From Paracoccaceae bacterium (lineage in GTDB: Bacteria; Pseudomonadota; Alphaproteobacteria; Rhodobacterales; Rhodobacteraceae), in assembly GCA_033344815.1 (NCBI GenBank), contig JAWPMR010000001.1, forward strand, positions 4,946,136 through 5,010,135: a stretch of DNA of 64,000 nucleotides, written 5' to 3'. The notes below the pieces were generated by a model that saw only the letters and a program-made list of their open reading frames with translations, did no database searches and was not told the origin of the DNA. The position numbers and the translations under genes are program-made. Within the stretch, counting starts at the first letter, position 1; the number at the start of each line of letters is the position of its first letter. Positions 54,526-64,000 of the stretch are shown here, in pieces.

Positions 54526-56502
54526 TCAGGGTGATGTCGCGCGATTGCGACGTTTGAGAACCGTACAGGTGTGCGGTTCGTGGAAGATCATCTGGCAGCG
54601 AAGACAGAGAATGCATTCGTTTGGATTGATGCGCCCAAGCGGGTCGATGGCCCCCACGGTGCACTGTTGCTCACAGAGCCTGCATTCGCGTCCGCATTGG
54701 GGACGGCGTCGCAGCCAGTCAAAGATTTTCAGTTTGGCGGGGATGGCAAGTGCAGCGCCCAGAGGGCAGAGGTAACGACAGTAGGCGCGCTCTACAAAAA
54801 GACCTATGAACAGGATGGCACCGACAAAAAGCAAGAATGGCCAGCCACGCATGAACCGCATGGAAATCGCAGTTTTGAAAGGCTCTGCCTCTGCCAGTAT
54901 CAACGCGTCTTTCATGGAATAGAAAGACAGGCCAAGAATGGCCAGAAACAGAGTGTATTTGAGGATCCACAGTCGCTCGTGGACTGCGTTTGGAACTGCA
55001 ATCTGTTTAATGCCAAGTCGGCGCGCGGCCTGATTTGACAGCTCTTGCAAGGCACCGAAAGGACACAGCCAGCCGCAAAAGACGCCACGTCCCCAGAACA
55101 GCAGTCCAAGGGCCGTGAACCCCCACAGCACAAAGATCAGTGGTTCCATCAGGAAAACATCCCATTTGAAACCGTTTAGCAACGAATGGACAAAGGCCAC
55201 GACCTGAACGACCGAAAGCTGTGCGCCAAGTATAAGGCCAAGCCAGACAAAGGTGACAGAAAGGAACGCGCTACGCGTCCAGAGCCAAAGACGCGGGCGT
55301 TTTACGAAGGCATCCTGAAGGAGGAGGATCGCGAAAAGTGTCGCCAACATGACCGCAAGACCAACAAGCGGCACTGTCTTTTGGGCCCATGCGTTGCGCC
55401 ATGCAGGCGGTGGCGCGGCGACTGGTTGAGGCGGATTCAGGAAGGCCGCACCCAACTCAAATGGCAGGGACATTGGGAAAACAGCATCGCCGCGTGTCGC
55501 CGACACCGTGAGGGTGAAAGGTTCGGACAGGTTGATCTGGTCGCGGGGGACGGCAAAGAGGCTTGCCTCTTTTACGTCGGGTGCATCATCGGGTTCGAAT
55601 TGGTTCAGGCGCTGATAACCGGACGAAAGCGGTGTGTAGTGCCGCCCGCCTTGTTCCAGCGCTACGCGGCCGAATACGCCTGACCTGCGCCAGCCTGTGC
55701 CACGGTGCGACTGCAGCCCCCGGCTGGCGATAAGCAGCGCATCGTGATCGGCGGGCAAGGCGGCGATGGCACGACGAAACTCCGGCGCGCCCAGCAGGTT
55801 TTGCCCGATCGTGGCAGGGTCAAGCACGCTGACCCAGACCTCCAAAAACGTACCGTCCTTGTCAGGGATCGCCGGATTAGCATCGGGCAAGGCCGCGCGG
55901 GCGTCGCGCAGCGTCACGACGCGGGTGGTAAAGGCGCCGAGACGGGTCAGATCGGCCCAACCCGCCGGTTGAAACGTCACCCGGTCAAGTCCGCCACCGT
56001 TTGATTGCGACAACAGCCGCGCCATGTGCAGAATCGAATCGCGAATCACGCCGGTTGACACGGTTGCACGGCTGATGATGTCCGGTGCGTCACCTGTCAG
56101 GCCCTCAGACTCCATGCGCAAACCGGCAAAGGCGTTCACATAGTCGGCGATATCCTGGTCCGAAATGCCAAGCGTCAGAATAGGCTCTGCATGTTCCATA
56201 AGACGCGCACCGGTGATGGTGCCCGTCATATCCACAGCGACCAGAATATCCAGTGGCTTACCGGAATACCCCGTGGATTGCAGCACCTCCCATGTAGAGG
56301 CGATCTTACCCAGTGGGCGACGGTCTTCAGCGGTCAGAACCTGCCATCCGGGCACGGGGTCTTCGTGCCGTTGCACCAGAATCTCGGTTTGATCGGAGTC
56401 CAACAATGCCCGAGCCAGCGCAAGATCGGGACTGGTCTGTGCCCACGCGCAAGCCACGCTCAAAACGAACGCAACTATCACGTGGGCGAAAAGGATTTTC
56501 AT
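54526..56502 (-). CDS. nirI: NirI, NosR/NirI-family flavo-iron-sulfur membrane protein
   Basis: A 658-residue protein with signal peptide (ending AWA-QT) and a periplasmic FMN-binding domain. In that domain SRATVST (144-150) resembles the threonine flavinylation motif used by ApbE; T150 is the candidate. Five to six hydrophobic segments follow about residue 380, carrying two CxxxCP motifs (CGWLCPFGA, CRYLCPLGA). At the C-terminus there are two ferredoxin-type clusters (CGRECRLCEQQC and CILCLRCQMIF...C). NirI is needed for nirS expression or activity in Paracoccus. I chose ATG at 56502 over the GTG at 56514 because AAGGTGG overlaps the latter. It is divergent from nirS. Confidence 0.88.
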   Translation of the reverse strand: MKILFAHVIVAFVLSVACAWAQTSPDLALARALLDSDQTEILVQRHEDPVPGWQVLTAEDRRPLGKIASTWEVLQSTGYSGKPLDILVAVDMTGTITGARLMEHAEPILTLGISDQDIADYVNAFAGLRMESEGLTGDAPDIISRATVSTGVIRDSILHMARLLSQSNGGGLDRVTFQPAGWADLTRLGAFTTRVVTLRDARAALPDANPAIPDKDGTFLEVWVSVLDPATIGQNLLGAPEFRRAIAALPADHDALLIASRGLQSHRGTGWRRSGVFGRVALEQGGRHYTPLSSGYQRLNQFEPDDAPDVKEASLFAVPRDQINLSEPFTLTVSATRGDAVFPMSLPFELGAAFLNPPQPVAAPPPAWRNAWAQKTVPLVGLAVMLATLFAILLLQDAFVKRPRLWLWTRSAFLSVTFVWLGLILGAQLSVVQVVAFVHSLLNGFKWDVFLMEPLIFVLWGFTALGLLFWGRGVFCGWLCPFGALQELSNQAARRLGIKQIAVPNAVHERLWILKYTLFLAILGLSFYSMKDALILAEAEPFKTAISMRFMRGWPFLLFVGAILFIGLFVERAYCRYLCPLGAALAIPAKLKIFDWLRRRPQCGRECRLCEQQCTVGAIDPLGRINPNECILCLRCQMIFHEPHTCTVLKRRNRATSP

Positions 56503-56552
56503 GCGTTTTTCCACCTTGAAAACAACAATGCCGAGCGTGGCCGAACGGTGTC

Positions 56553-58374
<1,822 letters not shown>

Positions 58375-58394
58375 CACCATCTGCGCCAAGCTGG

Positions 58395-58421
58395 CGCGGC
58401 AGGTTTCTCCCACCTGCCGCG
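58395..58421 (+). terminator. Hairpin between nirS and nirE
   Basis: A perfect 10-bp stem (CGCGGCAGGT / ACCTGCCGCG) with a 7-base loop, then a T/C-rich run (TCGCTTTCTCTCCC). It probably limits transcription of the heme d1 genes relative to nirS. Confidence 0.75.
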
Positions 58422-58472
58422 TCGCTTTCTCTCCCGTCATCTCGGCCAAAGCTCCAGCGTCAAGGATATGAT

Positions 58473-59276
58473 ATGTTGAAGAAAATGAACGATGGTCAGG
58501 TTTTTTTGGTGGGGGCAGGGCCCGGTGATCCTGATCTACTGACCCTGCGCGCCTTGCGAATGATGCAGTCCGCCGATGTTGTTGTTCATGACAGGCTGGT
58601 TTCGCGCGATATTTTGGCATTGGTACCTGCAGGCGTTCGGCGCATTAACGTAGGCAAGAAACCGAACCATCACCCCGTTCCTCAAGACGACATCAACGCC
58701 CTTTTGGTGCGGTTGGCGCAGGAGGGCGCAACCGTTGCCCGTCTCAAGGGGGGCGATCCGATGATTTTCGGACGTGGCTCCGAGGAAGCTGCCGTGCTGC
58801 GCGCGGCTGGGATTAAAGTCACTTATGCACCTGGCATCACCGCCGCTCAGGGCGTTTCAGCTTCAACCGGTGTGCCGCTGACCCATCGCGGACTGGCGTC
58901 CGGCGTGCGTTATGTTACCGGCCATTGTCAAGCCAACCGCCCGCTTGATCTGGATTGGGATGGGTTGGCCGATACTGACACCACGCTGGTCGTCTATATG
59001 GGCCATGCGAACATGCAGCAAATCGCGGCGGGGCTGATTGACCGCGGTCTGCCTGCCGAGCATCCGGTGCTGGTCGTGGCGAATGGTACGCGGCCCAACG
59101 AGAGCCATCTGATCACGCAACTGGGTGCCTTGCAGATCAAGCGGGCGAACATCCCCGTGCCGGGGCCGGTTTTATTTATTATCGGGCATGTCGTCAGCCT
59201 GATTGACGATGAGAACCAAAAGGTGGTGGAAGAAATCCTCGATGCTTCTCATTTGCAGAGTGTGCTGCATGGGTAA
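58473..59276 (+). CDS. nirE: NirE, uroporphyrinogen III methyltransferase
   Basis: A 267-residue SAM-dependent SUMT making precorrin-2, the first step to heme d1. Motifs: FLVGAGPGDPDLLTLRA near residue 10, KGGDPMIFGRGSEE near residue 92, and STGVPLTHRG near residue 130. AAGGAT is the ribosome site. It overlaps the nirC start. Confidence 0.95.
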   Translation: MLKKMNDGQVFLVGAGPGDPDLLTLRALRMMQSADVVVHDRLVSRDILALVPAGVRRINVGKKPNHHPVPQDDINALLVRLAQEGATVARLKGGDPMIFGRGSEEAAVLRAAGIKVTYAPGITAAQGVSASTGVPLTHRGLASGVRYVTGHCQANRPLDLDWDGLADTDTTLVVYMGHANMQQIAAGLIDRGLPAEHPVLVVANGTRPNESHLITQLGALQIKRANIPVPGPVLFIIGHVVSLIDDENQKVVEEILDASHLQSVLHG

Positions 59277-59586
59277 GACCGGTGCCTTGGTGTCTGTGGT
59301 TTCGGTTTGCGCAATTGGTGCGGGTGCAGAAGTATTGCCGCAGTCCCAACAGGACCGTCTTGCCCATTTGGTCGAACAGGATTGCGGGTCATGCCATGGC
59401 CTTAAACTGACGGGCGGGCTAGGCACGGCCATCACGGCCAAGGCGTTGGACGGCCAGACGGTCGAGGGTCTGACATCTATAATTCTGGACGGCATCCCGG
59501 GCACGGCAATGCCGCCTTGGCGTCCTCTCTTGAGCGAAACCGAGGCACATTGGATTGCTCAATATCTTTTGGAGGTCGGTGAATGA
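59269..59586 (+). CDS. nirC: NirC, cytochrome c55X
   Basis: A 105-residue periplasmic monoheme cytochrome with CGSCH at residues 39-43 and the Met region TAMPPW. The first 20 residues form a signal peptide. I chose ATG at 59269, which overlaps the nirE stop; longer starts are possible. It is thought to donate electrons to NirS or to help heme d1 maturation. Confidence 0.87.
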   Translation: MGKTGALVSVVSVCAIGAGAEVLPQSQQDRLAHLVEQDCGSCHGLKLTGGLGTAITAKALDGQTVEGLTSIILDGIPGTAMPPWRPLLSETEAHWIAQYLLEVGE

Positions 59587-60737
59587 CGCGCCTGACCCGC
59601 ATGCTTTTGCTGTGCTGCATTTTCGCTTTGCCTGCAAGCGCCGAGGTAAAGGTCCATGCTACCGGCGACATGGGCGTGGTGATCGAACGCACGACGGGAT
59701 CGGTCCTGATCGTGGATCAATCCGACATGGGGGTGATTGCGCGTGTTGAGGGCTTTGGCGACCTCTCCCATGCCAGTGCTGTTTTCTCCCCTGATCAGCG
59801 CTTTGCCTATATTTTCGGCCGAGATGGCGGGCTGACCAAGCTTGATCTGGTAACGCAGTCCATCGCGGGCCGCGTCATGCAGGCGGGCAATTCCATTGGC
59901 GGGGCCATTTCCGACGATGGTCGTCTGGTCGCTGTATCGAATTATGAACCGGGAGGGGTGAGGGTCTTTGACGCCAAAACGCTTGATCTGGTTGCTGATT
60001 TCCCGACAGCCTCCAAAACCATCGGTCTTGTCGATGCACCGGGCGGGCGATTTGTGTTTTCGATGTGGGACACGGGTGAGACCTGGATTGCTGATATGTC
60101 AGGAGGCGCTCCCGAGGTCACCAAGATCACCGGTATGGGGGCCAACCCCTATGACGCGCTGATCACCGGGGACGGGCGGCGTTACATCGTTGGACTATTC
60201 GGCGAGGACGGGCTGAGCACACTTGATCTGTGGTCTGAAGCCCCGGTAGTACAACGCATTCTGCCCGGTTATGGGCGCGGCGAGGAACCACTACCAGTCT
60301 ATAAGATGCCCCACCTTGAAGGCTGGGCGCTGGCGGGTGATCGCTTTGCGCTGCCCGCCGTAGGGCGTCACGAGGTGCTCTGGCTGGACGCGCAGCGGCT
60401 CAGCGAACTGGGGCGGACCAAAACCCACGGCCAACCGGTCTTTGCCGTCGCCCGGCCCGACGGACGGCACGTCTGGGTGAATTATGCGCATCCAAACAAT
60501 GACACCGTCGAAATCATTGAAGCCGCCTCGGGTGAGGTTGTGCAAACGCTGAAACCCGGTCCCGCCGTTTTGCACATGGAATTCACAGCACGCGGGCATC
60601 AGGTCTGGGTTTCTGTACGCGATGCCAACCGCATCGACATCTATGACACGCAAACCTTTGAGAAAATTGGCGAGGTTCCGGCGCAAACCCCCTCCGGTAT
60701 CTTTTTCACCGCAAGGGCGCATCGCATTGGGCTTTGA
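59583..60737 (+). CDS. nirF: NirF, heme d1 biosynthesis protein
   Basis: A 384-residue periplasmic protein with signal peptide (ending PASA-EV). The body is an eight-bladed propeller related to the d1 domain of NirS but without the cytochrome c part. Segments such as FAYIFGRDGGLTKLD and SNYEPGGVRVFDAK are typical. NirF acts late in heme d1 formation (lactonase/dehydrogenase step proposed). ATG overlaps the nirC stop (ATGA). Confidence 0.93.
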   Translation: MTRLTRMLLLCCIFALPASAEVKVHATGDMGVVIERTTGSVLIVDQSDMGVIARVEGFGDLSHASAVFSPDQRFAYIFGRDGGLTKLDLVTQSIAGRVMQAGNSIGGAISDDGRLVAVSNYEPGGVRVFDAKTLDLVADFPTASKTIGLVDAPGGRFVFSMWDTGETWIADMSGGAPEVTKITGMGANPYDALITGDGRRYIVGLFGEDGLSTLDLWSEAPVVQRILPGYGRGEEPLPVYKMPHLEGWALAGDRFALPAVGRHEVLWLDAQRLSELGRTKTHGQPVFAVARPDGRHVWVNYAHPNNDTVEIIEAASGEVVQTLKPGPAVLHMEFTARGHQVWVSVRDANRIDIYDTQTFEKIGEVPAQTPSGIFFTARAHRIGL

Positions 60738-60747
60738 GAGAAAACAC

Positions 60748-61767
60748 ATGACGCTGGATGCACTGGACTGGAGGCTGATGAACGATTGGCAACGTGCTTT
60801 GCCTCTTGTGTCGCGCCCGTTTCGGGACATCGCGCGTCATCTCGACACATCCGAAGACTGCATCATCGACCGGCTGCAAAGCCTGCTGGAAACCGGCGCG
60901 ATCAGCCGGATTGGGGGGACGTGCCGACCGAACACTCTGGCCGCCAGCACGCTTGCTGCCGTGGCGGCCCCTGAGGGCAAGATCGAGGAAATCGCGCATA
61001 TCATCAACGCGCAGGAGGGGGTCAACCACTCTTATGAGCGCGAAAACCAGTGGAACATCTGGTTTGTGGCCACCGGGCCGACACGCGCCTTTGTCGATGA
61101 CATCCTGCGCCGGATTGCCGACCAGACGGGCTTGCGGGTGCTGGACTTGCGCCTTAAGCGGCCTTTCAACGTCGATCTGGGATTTGCTCTGGACGGGTCG
61201 AACAAGCTGCCGCAACCGCGCGAGGTCGATACCAATGTCAGGATCGAAGCAAGCGATCGGGCTATCATGCAGGCGCTCTCAGAAGGCATGGTGGCTACGG
61301 CTTGCCCCTTTGCGGAACTCGCCGACCGTCTGGGTCAAAGCGAAGCAGCTGTGTTGGAGCGGGTCAGGGCCCTGGTCGAGGCGGGGATCCTGTCGCGCAT
61401 CGGCGTGATCGTGCGGCATCGCGCCTTGGGGTGGCGCGCCAACGCGATGTGCGTCTTTGTCGTGCCACCCGAAGACATCGAGGCCTGCGGACGCGCCTTG
61501 ACCCGCGTGCAGGGTGTGACGCTGTGTTACGAGCGCCGACCCGTCAAGGGTGTCTGGCCCTACACCCTGTACTGCATGATCCACGGGCGCAGTCGGGCGG
61601 AAACCCTTGACGTACTCAGCCAGGCGCGGGTCACCGCACATATGGTGCCCTTTGAGTACCGCATCCTGTTCAGCACCCGGTGTTTTCGCCAACAAGGGGC
61701 CTTGATTGATTTCACCTCTGCGGGGCGCAAAACACAGGGGAGACAAGGAAGATCCGATGGACATTGA
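60748..61767 (+). CDS. nirDL: NirD-NirL fusion, siroheme decarboxylase subunit
   Basis: A 339-residue protein composed of two AsnC-like halves, a NirD-like half (about 1-165) and a NirL-like half (about 170-335). Each half has a HTH-like start (residues RPFRDIARHLDTSEDCIIDRL; CPFAELADRLGQSEAAVLERV) and a core such as NHSYERENQWNIWFV and LCYERRPVKGVWPYTLY. Such proteins remove propionate carboxyls of siroheme. The start at 60748 is ten bases after nirF; the open frame upstream lies within nirF. Confidence 0.92.
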   Translation: MTLDALDWRLMNDWQRALPLVSRPFRDIARHLDTSEDCIIDRLQSLLETGAISRIGGTCRPNTLAASTLAAVAAPEGKIEEIAHIINAQEGVNHSYERENQWNIWFVATGPTRAFVDDILRRIADQTGLRVLDLRLKRPFNVDLGFALDGSNKLPQPREVDTNVRIEASDRAIMQALSEGMVATACPFAELADRLGQSEAAVLERVRALVEAGILSRIGVIVRHRALGWRANAMCVFVVPPEDIEACGRALTRVQGVTLCYERRPVKGVWPYTLYCMIHGRSRAETLDVLSQARVTAHMVPFEYRILFSTRCFRQQGALIDFTSAGRKTQGRQGRSDGH

Positions 61768-62206
61768 CCAAACTGACCGCCAGATTATCAACGCGCTGCA
61801 AACGGGGTTTCCGATTGCGCCGTGCCCTTTTGCCGTGGCGGCAGATCGTCTGGGCTTGCGTGAAGATGATCTGATTGCGCGGCTTGCTCGGATGAAGGAC
61901 GCAGGCATCATAACGCGCTTTGGCCCATTTTTGGATGCGGCCGCCATGGGCGGCGCGTTTTGTCTTTGCGCCATGGAAATCCCACAGGCCCAGTTCGGCG
62001 CGATGACAGATATCGTCAATGGCTTTGATGAGGTGGCTCATAACTATGCGCGCGATCACCGGTTGAATATGTGGTTCGTGTTGGCCACTGAGACACCTGA
62101 GGGCATCGCAGAGGTGGCTGCGCGGATTGAGGCCGCGACCAGCCTGTCGGTCTTTCAGTTCCCCAAACTCAAGGAGTTCTTTGTGGGCTTCCGGGTGGCC
62201 GCATGA
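61757..62206 (+). CDS. nirG: NirG, siroheme decarboxylase subunit
   Basis: A 149-residue AsnC/Lrp-like protein of the heme d1 pathway, with AHNYARDHRLNMWFVLATE in the core and FQFPKLKEFFVGFRV at the end. ATG at 61757 overlaps the nirDL end by eleven bases; GGAGACAAGGAAG supplies the ribosome site. Confidence 0.9.
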   Translation: MDIDQTDRQIINALQTGFPIAPCPFAVAADRLGLREDDLIARLARMKDAGIITRFGPFLDAAAMGGAFCLCAMEIPQAQFGAMTDIVNGFDEVAHNYARDHRLNMWFVLATETPEGIAEVAARIEAATSLSVFQFPKLKEFFVGFRVAA

Positions 62207-62694
62207 GTATCCAGTCCGCAGACCGCGCCTTGATCAAAGCCTGCCAGGCGGGCCTGCCGCTGGTTGCAAAACCTTATGCGCAGATCGCGCGGCAGTTGGG
62301 TTTGCAAGAGGCAGAGGTAATGGAGCGTCTCGACGGGCTGCTCGGGCAGGGGGTGATCCGGCGGATCGGCATCGCGCCCAACCACTACAAGCTAGGCATG
62401 GCGGCAAATGGCATGACCGTCTGGGACATTGACGACGCGGAGGCCGAAGAGCTGGGCGCGCTTGTCGGCGCGATGGTGGACGTAACGCACTGCTACCTGA
62501 GGCCCCGGAAACGCCCTGTCTGGCCTTATAATCTTTTCGCCATGCTGCACGGATCGACCCGCGCGGAAGTCGAGGAGAAACGCCAACATATCCTGCAGCT
62601 GCTCGGGCCTGCGGTCCGCGCGCATGACGTTCTCTATTCAACGCAAATCCTCAAGAAAACCGGTCTGCGACTGGCCACCAAGGGAGGCACCTGA
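62203..62694 (+). CDS. nirH: NirH, siroheme decarboxylase subunit
   Basis: A 163-residue protein of the same family. Conserved core: [20 protein letters not shown] followed by LHG. ATGA overlap with nirG at the start and a one-base overlap with nirJ at the end show tight coupling. NirD-L-G-H together convert siroheme to didecarboxysiroheme. Confidence 0.9.
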   Translation: MSIQSADRALIKACQAGLPLVAKPYAQIARQLGLQEAEVMERLDGLLGQGVIRRIGIAPNHYKLGMAANGMTVWDIDDAEAEELGALVGAMVDVTHCYLRPRKRPVWPYNLFAMLHGSTRAEVEEKRQHILQLLGPAVRAHDVLYSTQILKKTGLRLATKGGT

Positions 62695-63908
62695 TGTTTC
62701 GACTGACGCAATACATGGAGCAGTTGATCACCCCGACACAGCCACGCACCCGGCGGGGCCCGGTTCGGCCCGTGGTCATCTGGAACCTGACGCGCCGCTG
62801 CAATCTGAAATGCCGTCACTGCTATACGACATCCTCGGATAATGTCTTTCCGGGTGAGCTATCGACTGAACAGGCGTTCGGTGTAATCGACGATCTGGCG
62901 GCCTTCAAGATCCCAGCGCTGATCTTGTCAGGCGGTGAGCCGCTGTCGCGTAGCGACATCTATGAGCTGGCGCAATATGCCCGCAGCAAGGTCCCCTATC
63001 TGGCGCTGTCGACCAATGGCACGCGGATCGACACACATGCGGTGCAGAAAATCTCCGATATCGGGTTTGACTATGTCGGTATCAGTATCGATGGGGTGGG
63101 AGCCACCAACGACTGGTTCCGCGGTCAGGACGGTGCGTTCGACGCAGCCGTCGCAGGCGCACGGCTGTGCAAGGACCATGACATCAAGGTCGGCCTTAGA
63201 TTTACGCCGACCGAGGACAACGCCGAACAACTGCCCGCAATCCTCGATCTGTGCGAAGCGGAAGGGATCGATAAGTTCTACATGTCTCATCTGGTCTACG
63301 CGGGGCGGGGCAACAAGAATCGCGGCGAGGATGCAGGGCACGCGCGTGCCCGTCGCTGTGTAGACCTTTTGATCGACCGGGCCTGGAACGCGCTGCAAGA
63401 GGGGCGGCATTTCGAGGTGGTGACCGGCAACAATGATGCCGATGCCGTGCGATTCCTCAACTGGGCGTGCGCGCGCTTCGGCACCGAACAAATCGATCAT
63501 CTTAGGGCGCATCTTGAGGCCTGGGGCGGGAACTCATCGGGGGTGGGGGTCGCGAATATCGATCCAACCGGGAAGGTGCATCCCGATACCTATTGGTCCG
63601 ATTACACCGTCGGAAATGTCAAAACAGGCCGCTTTTCCGACCTCTGGACAAGCTCGGACGAAATGCTGGGTTTGCTGCGCACACGGCCGCGTCCGCTCAA
63701 GGGGCGCTGCGGGGCCTGCGCACATCAATCGGTCTGTGGCGGTAATACGCGCATCCGCGCGCTGCAACTGACGGGCGATCCCTGGGAAGAAGACCCTGCC
63801 TGCTACCTCTCAGATGCCGAGATCGGCATTGATACGCCGGAAACCGGGCGGGTTGAGTTGCGTAAATTCACTGGGAGGCGACATGATCCAGCGCATAATT
63901 TCACTTAG
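62694..63908 (+). CDS. nirJ: NirJ, radical SAM heme d1 biosynthesis enzyme
   Basis: A 404-residue radical SAM protein. The cluster-binding motif CNLKCRHC has cysteines at residues 36, 40 and 43; LSGGEPLSR follows. A C-terminal SPASM-like cysteine set ([12 protein letters not shown]) binds an extra Fe-S cluster. NirJ removes the two propionates to create the oxo groups of heme d1. The next gene starts inside its last 26 bases. Confidence 0.95.
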   Translation: MFRLTQYMEQLITPTQPRTRRGPVRPVVIWNLTRRCNLKCRHCYTTSSDNVFPGELSTEQAFGVIDDLAAFKIPALILSGGEPLSRSDIYELAQYARSKVPYLALSTNGTRIDTHAVQKISDIGFDYVGISIDGVGATNDWFRGQDGAFDAAVAGARLCKDHDIKVGLRFTPTEDNAEQLPAILDLCEAEGIDKFYMSHLVYAGRGNKNRGEDAGHARARRCVDLLIDRAWNALQEGRHFEVVTGNNDADAVRFLNWACARFGTEQIDHLRAHLEAWGGNSSGVGVANIDPTGKVHPDTYWSDYTVGNVKTGRFSDLWTSSDEMLGLLRTRPRPLKGRCGACAHQSVCGGNTRIRALQLTGDPWEEDPACYLSDAEIGIDTPETGRVELRKFTGRRHDPAHNFT

Positions 63909-64000
63909 CTTGCTAGCGGTTGCACCTTTGGGCGCGCGGGCAGAACCTGCGGTGCATTATGCAACCCATTGTGCGGTCTGCCACGGCGATGACCGTCTGG
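63883..64000 (+). CDS. nirN: NirN, cytochrome c with d1-type domain (cut by window end)
   Basis: Only the first 39 codons are in the window. A signal peptide ends GARA-EP at residue 20, and CAVCH is at residues 30-34. Order after nirJ identifies it as NirN, a cd1-like protein that finishes and delivers heme d1 to NirS. GGGAGGCG precedes the ATG. Confidence 0.8.
   Translation, partial: MIQRIISLSLLAVAPLGARAEPAVHYATHCAVCHGDDRL

Overview
The window looks like a chromosome segment of a marine alphaproteobacterium of the Roseobacter group (Rhodobacteraceae). The support is a Paracoccus/Roseobacter-style nir-nor cluster with cytochrome cd1 nitrite reductase, a TctCAB transporter, paired sugar-phosphate type ABC operons and a VPLPA-CTERM surface protein. 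This assignment is inference from gene content; no rRNA or tRNA gene is visible to confirm it.

Region 1 (1-15.6 kb) holds two paralogous operons with the same order: DeoR regulator, UgpC/MalK-type ATPase, solute-binding protein, two permeases, metallophosphoesterase. The first ends with an inositol-monophosphatase-family gene, the second is followed by a Na/Pi cotransporter. A decayed HAD phosphatase lies between them. The set looks like uptake of a phosphorylated small molecule followed by intracellular phosphodiester and phosphomonoester cleavage. Both operons carry a perfect hairpin just after the binding-protein gene.

Region 2 (15.6-24.3 kb) has a gene-poor stretch with degenerate repeats, a CLC protein with altered signature residues, glutamate decarboxylase, an AspT/YidE-type antiporter, and a Na+/H+ antiporter broken by two frameshifts. 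This resembles a glutamate-dependent acid-resistance set. Region 3 (24.3-33.4 kb) has a NitT/TauT-type ABC transporter followed by a three-subunit thiocyanate hydrolase/nitrile hydratase, an HdrB/GlpC-like Fe-S protein, then a TctC-TctA-TctB transporter and a RidA protein.

Region 4 (33.4-43 kb) is a plastic zone. It contains an IS1182-type element, a TPR lipoprotein-sized exported protein, a VPLPA-CTERM beta-propeller-like protein, a small AAA ATPase bracketed by an inverted repeat, an IS3-type element, and further copies of the dispersed repeat.

Region 5 (43-64 kb) is a contiguous denitrification block: nsrR, nnrS, nnrU, apbE/nirX-like, two Crp/Fnr regulators, a DUF4202 gene, norCBQDEF, a cytochrome c, nirI, and nirSECF-DL-GHJ-N (nirN cut by the window end). 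NirS reduces nitrite to NO in the periplasm, the nirE/D-L/G/H/J/F/N products make and deliver heme d1, NorCB reduces NO to N2O, and NsrR plus the Dnr-type regulators probably sense NO. FNR/Dnr-type boxes sit about 70 bp before both nirS and norC. No nos genes fall inside the window.
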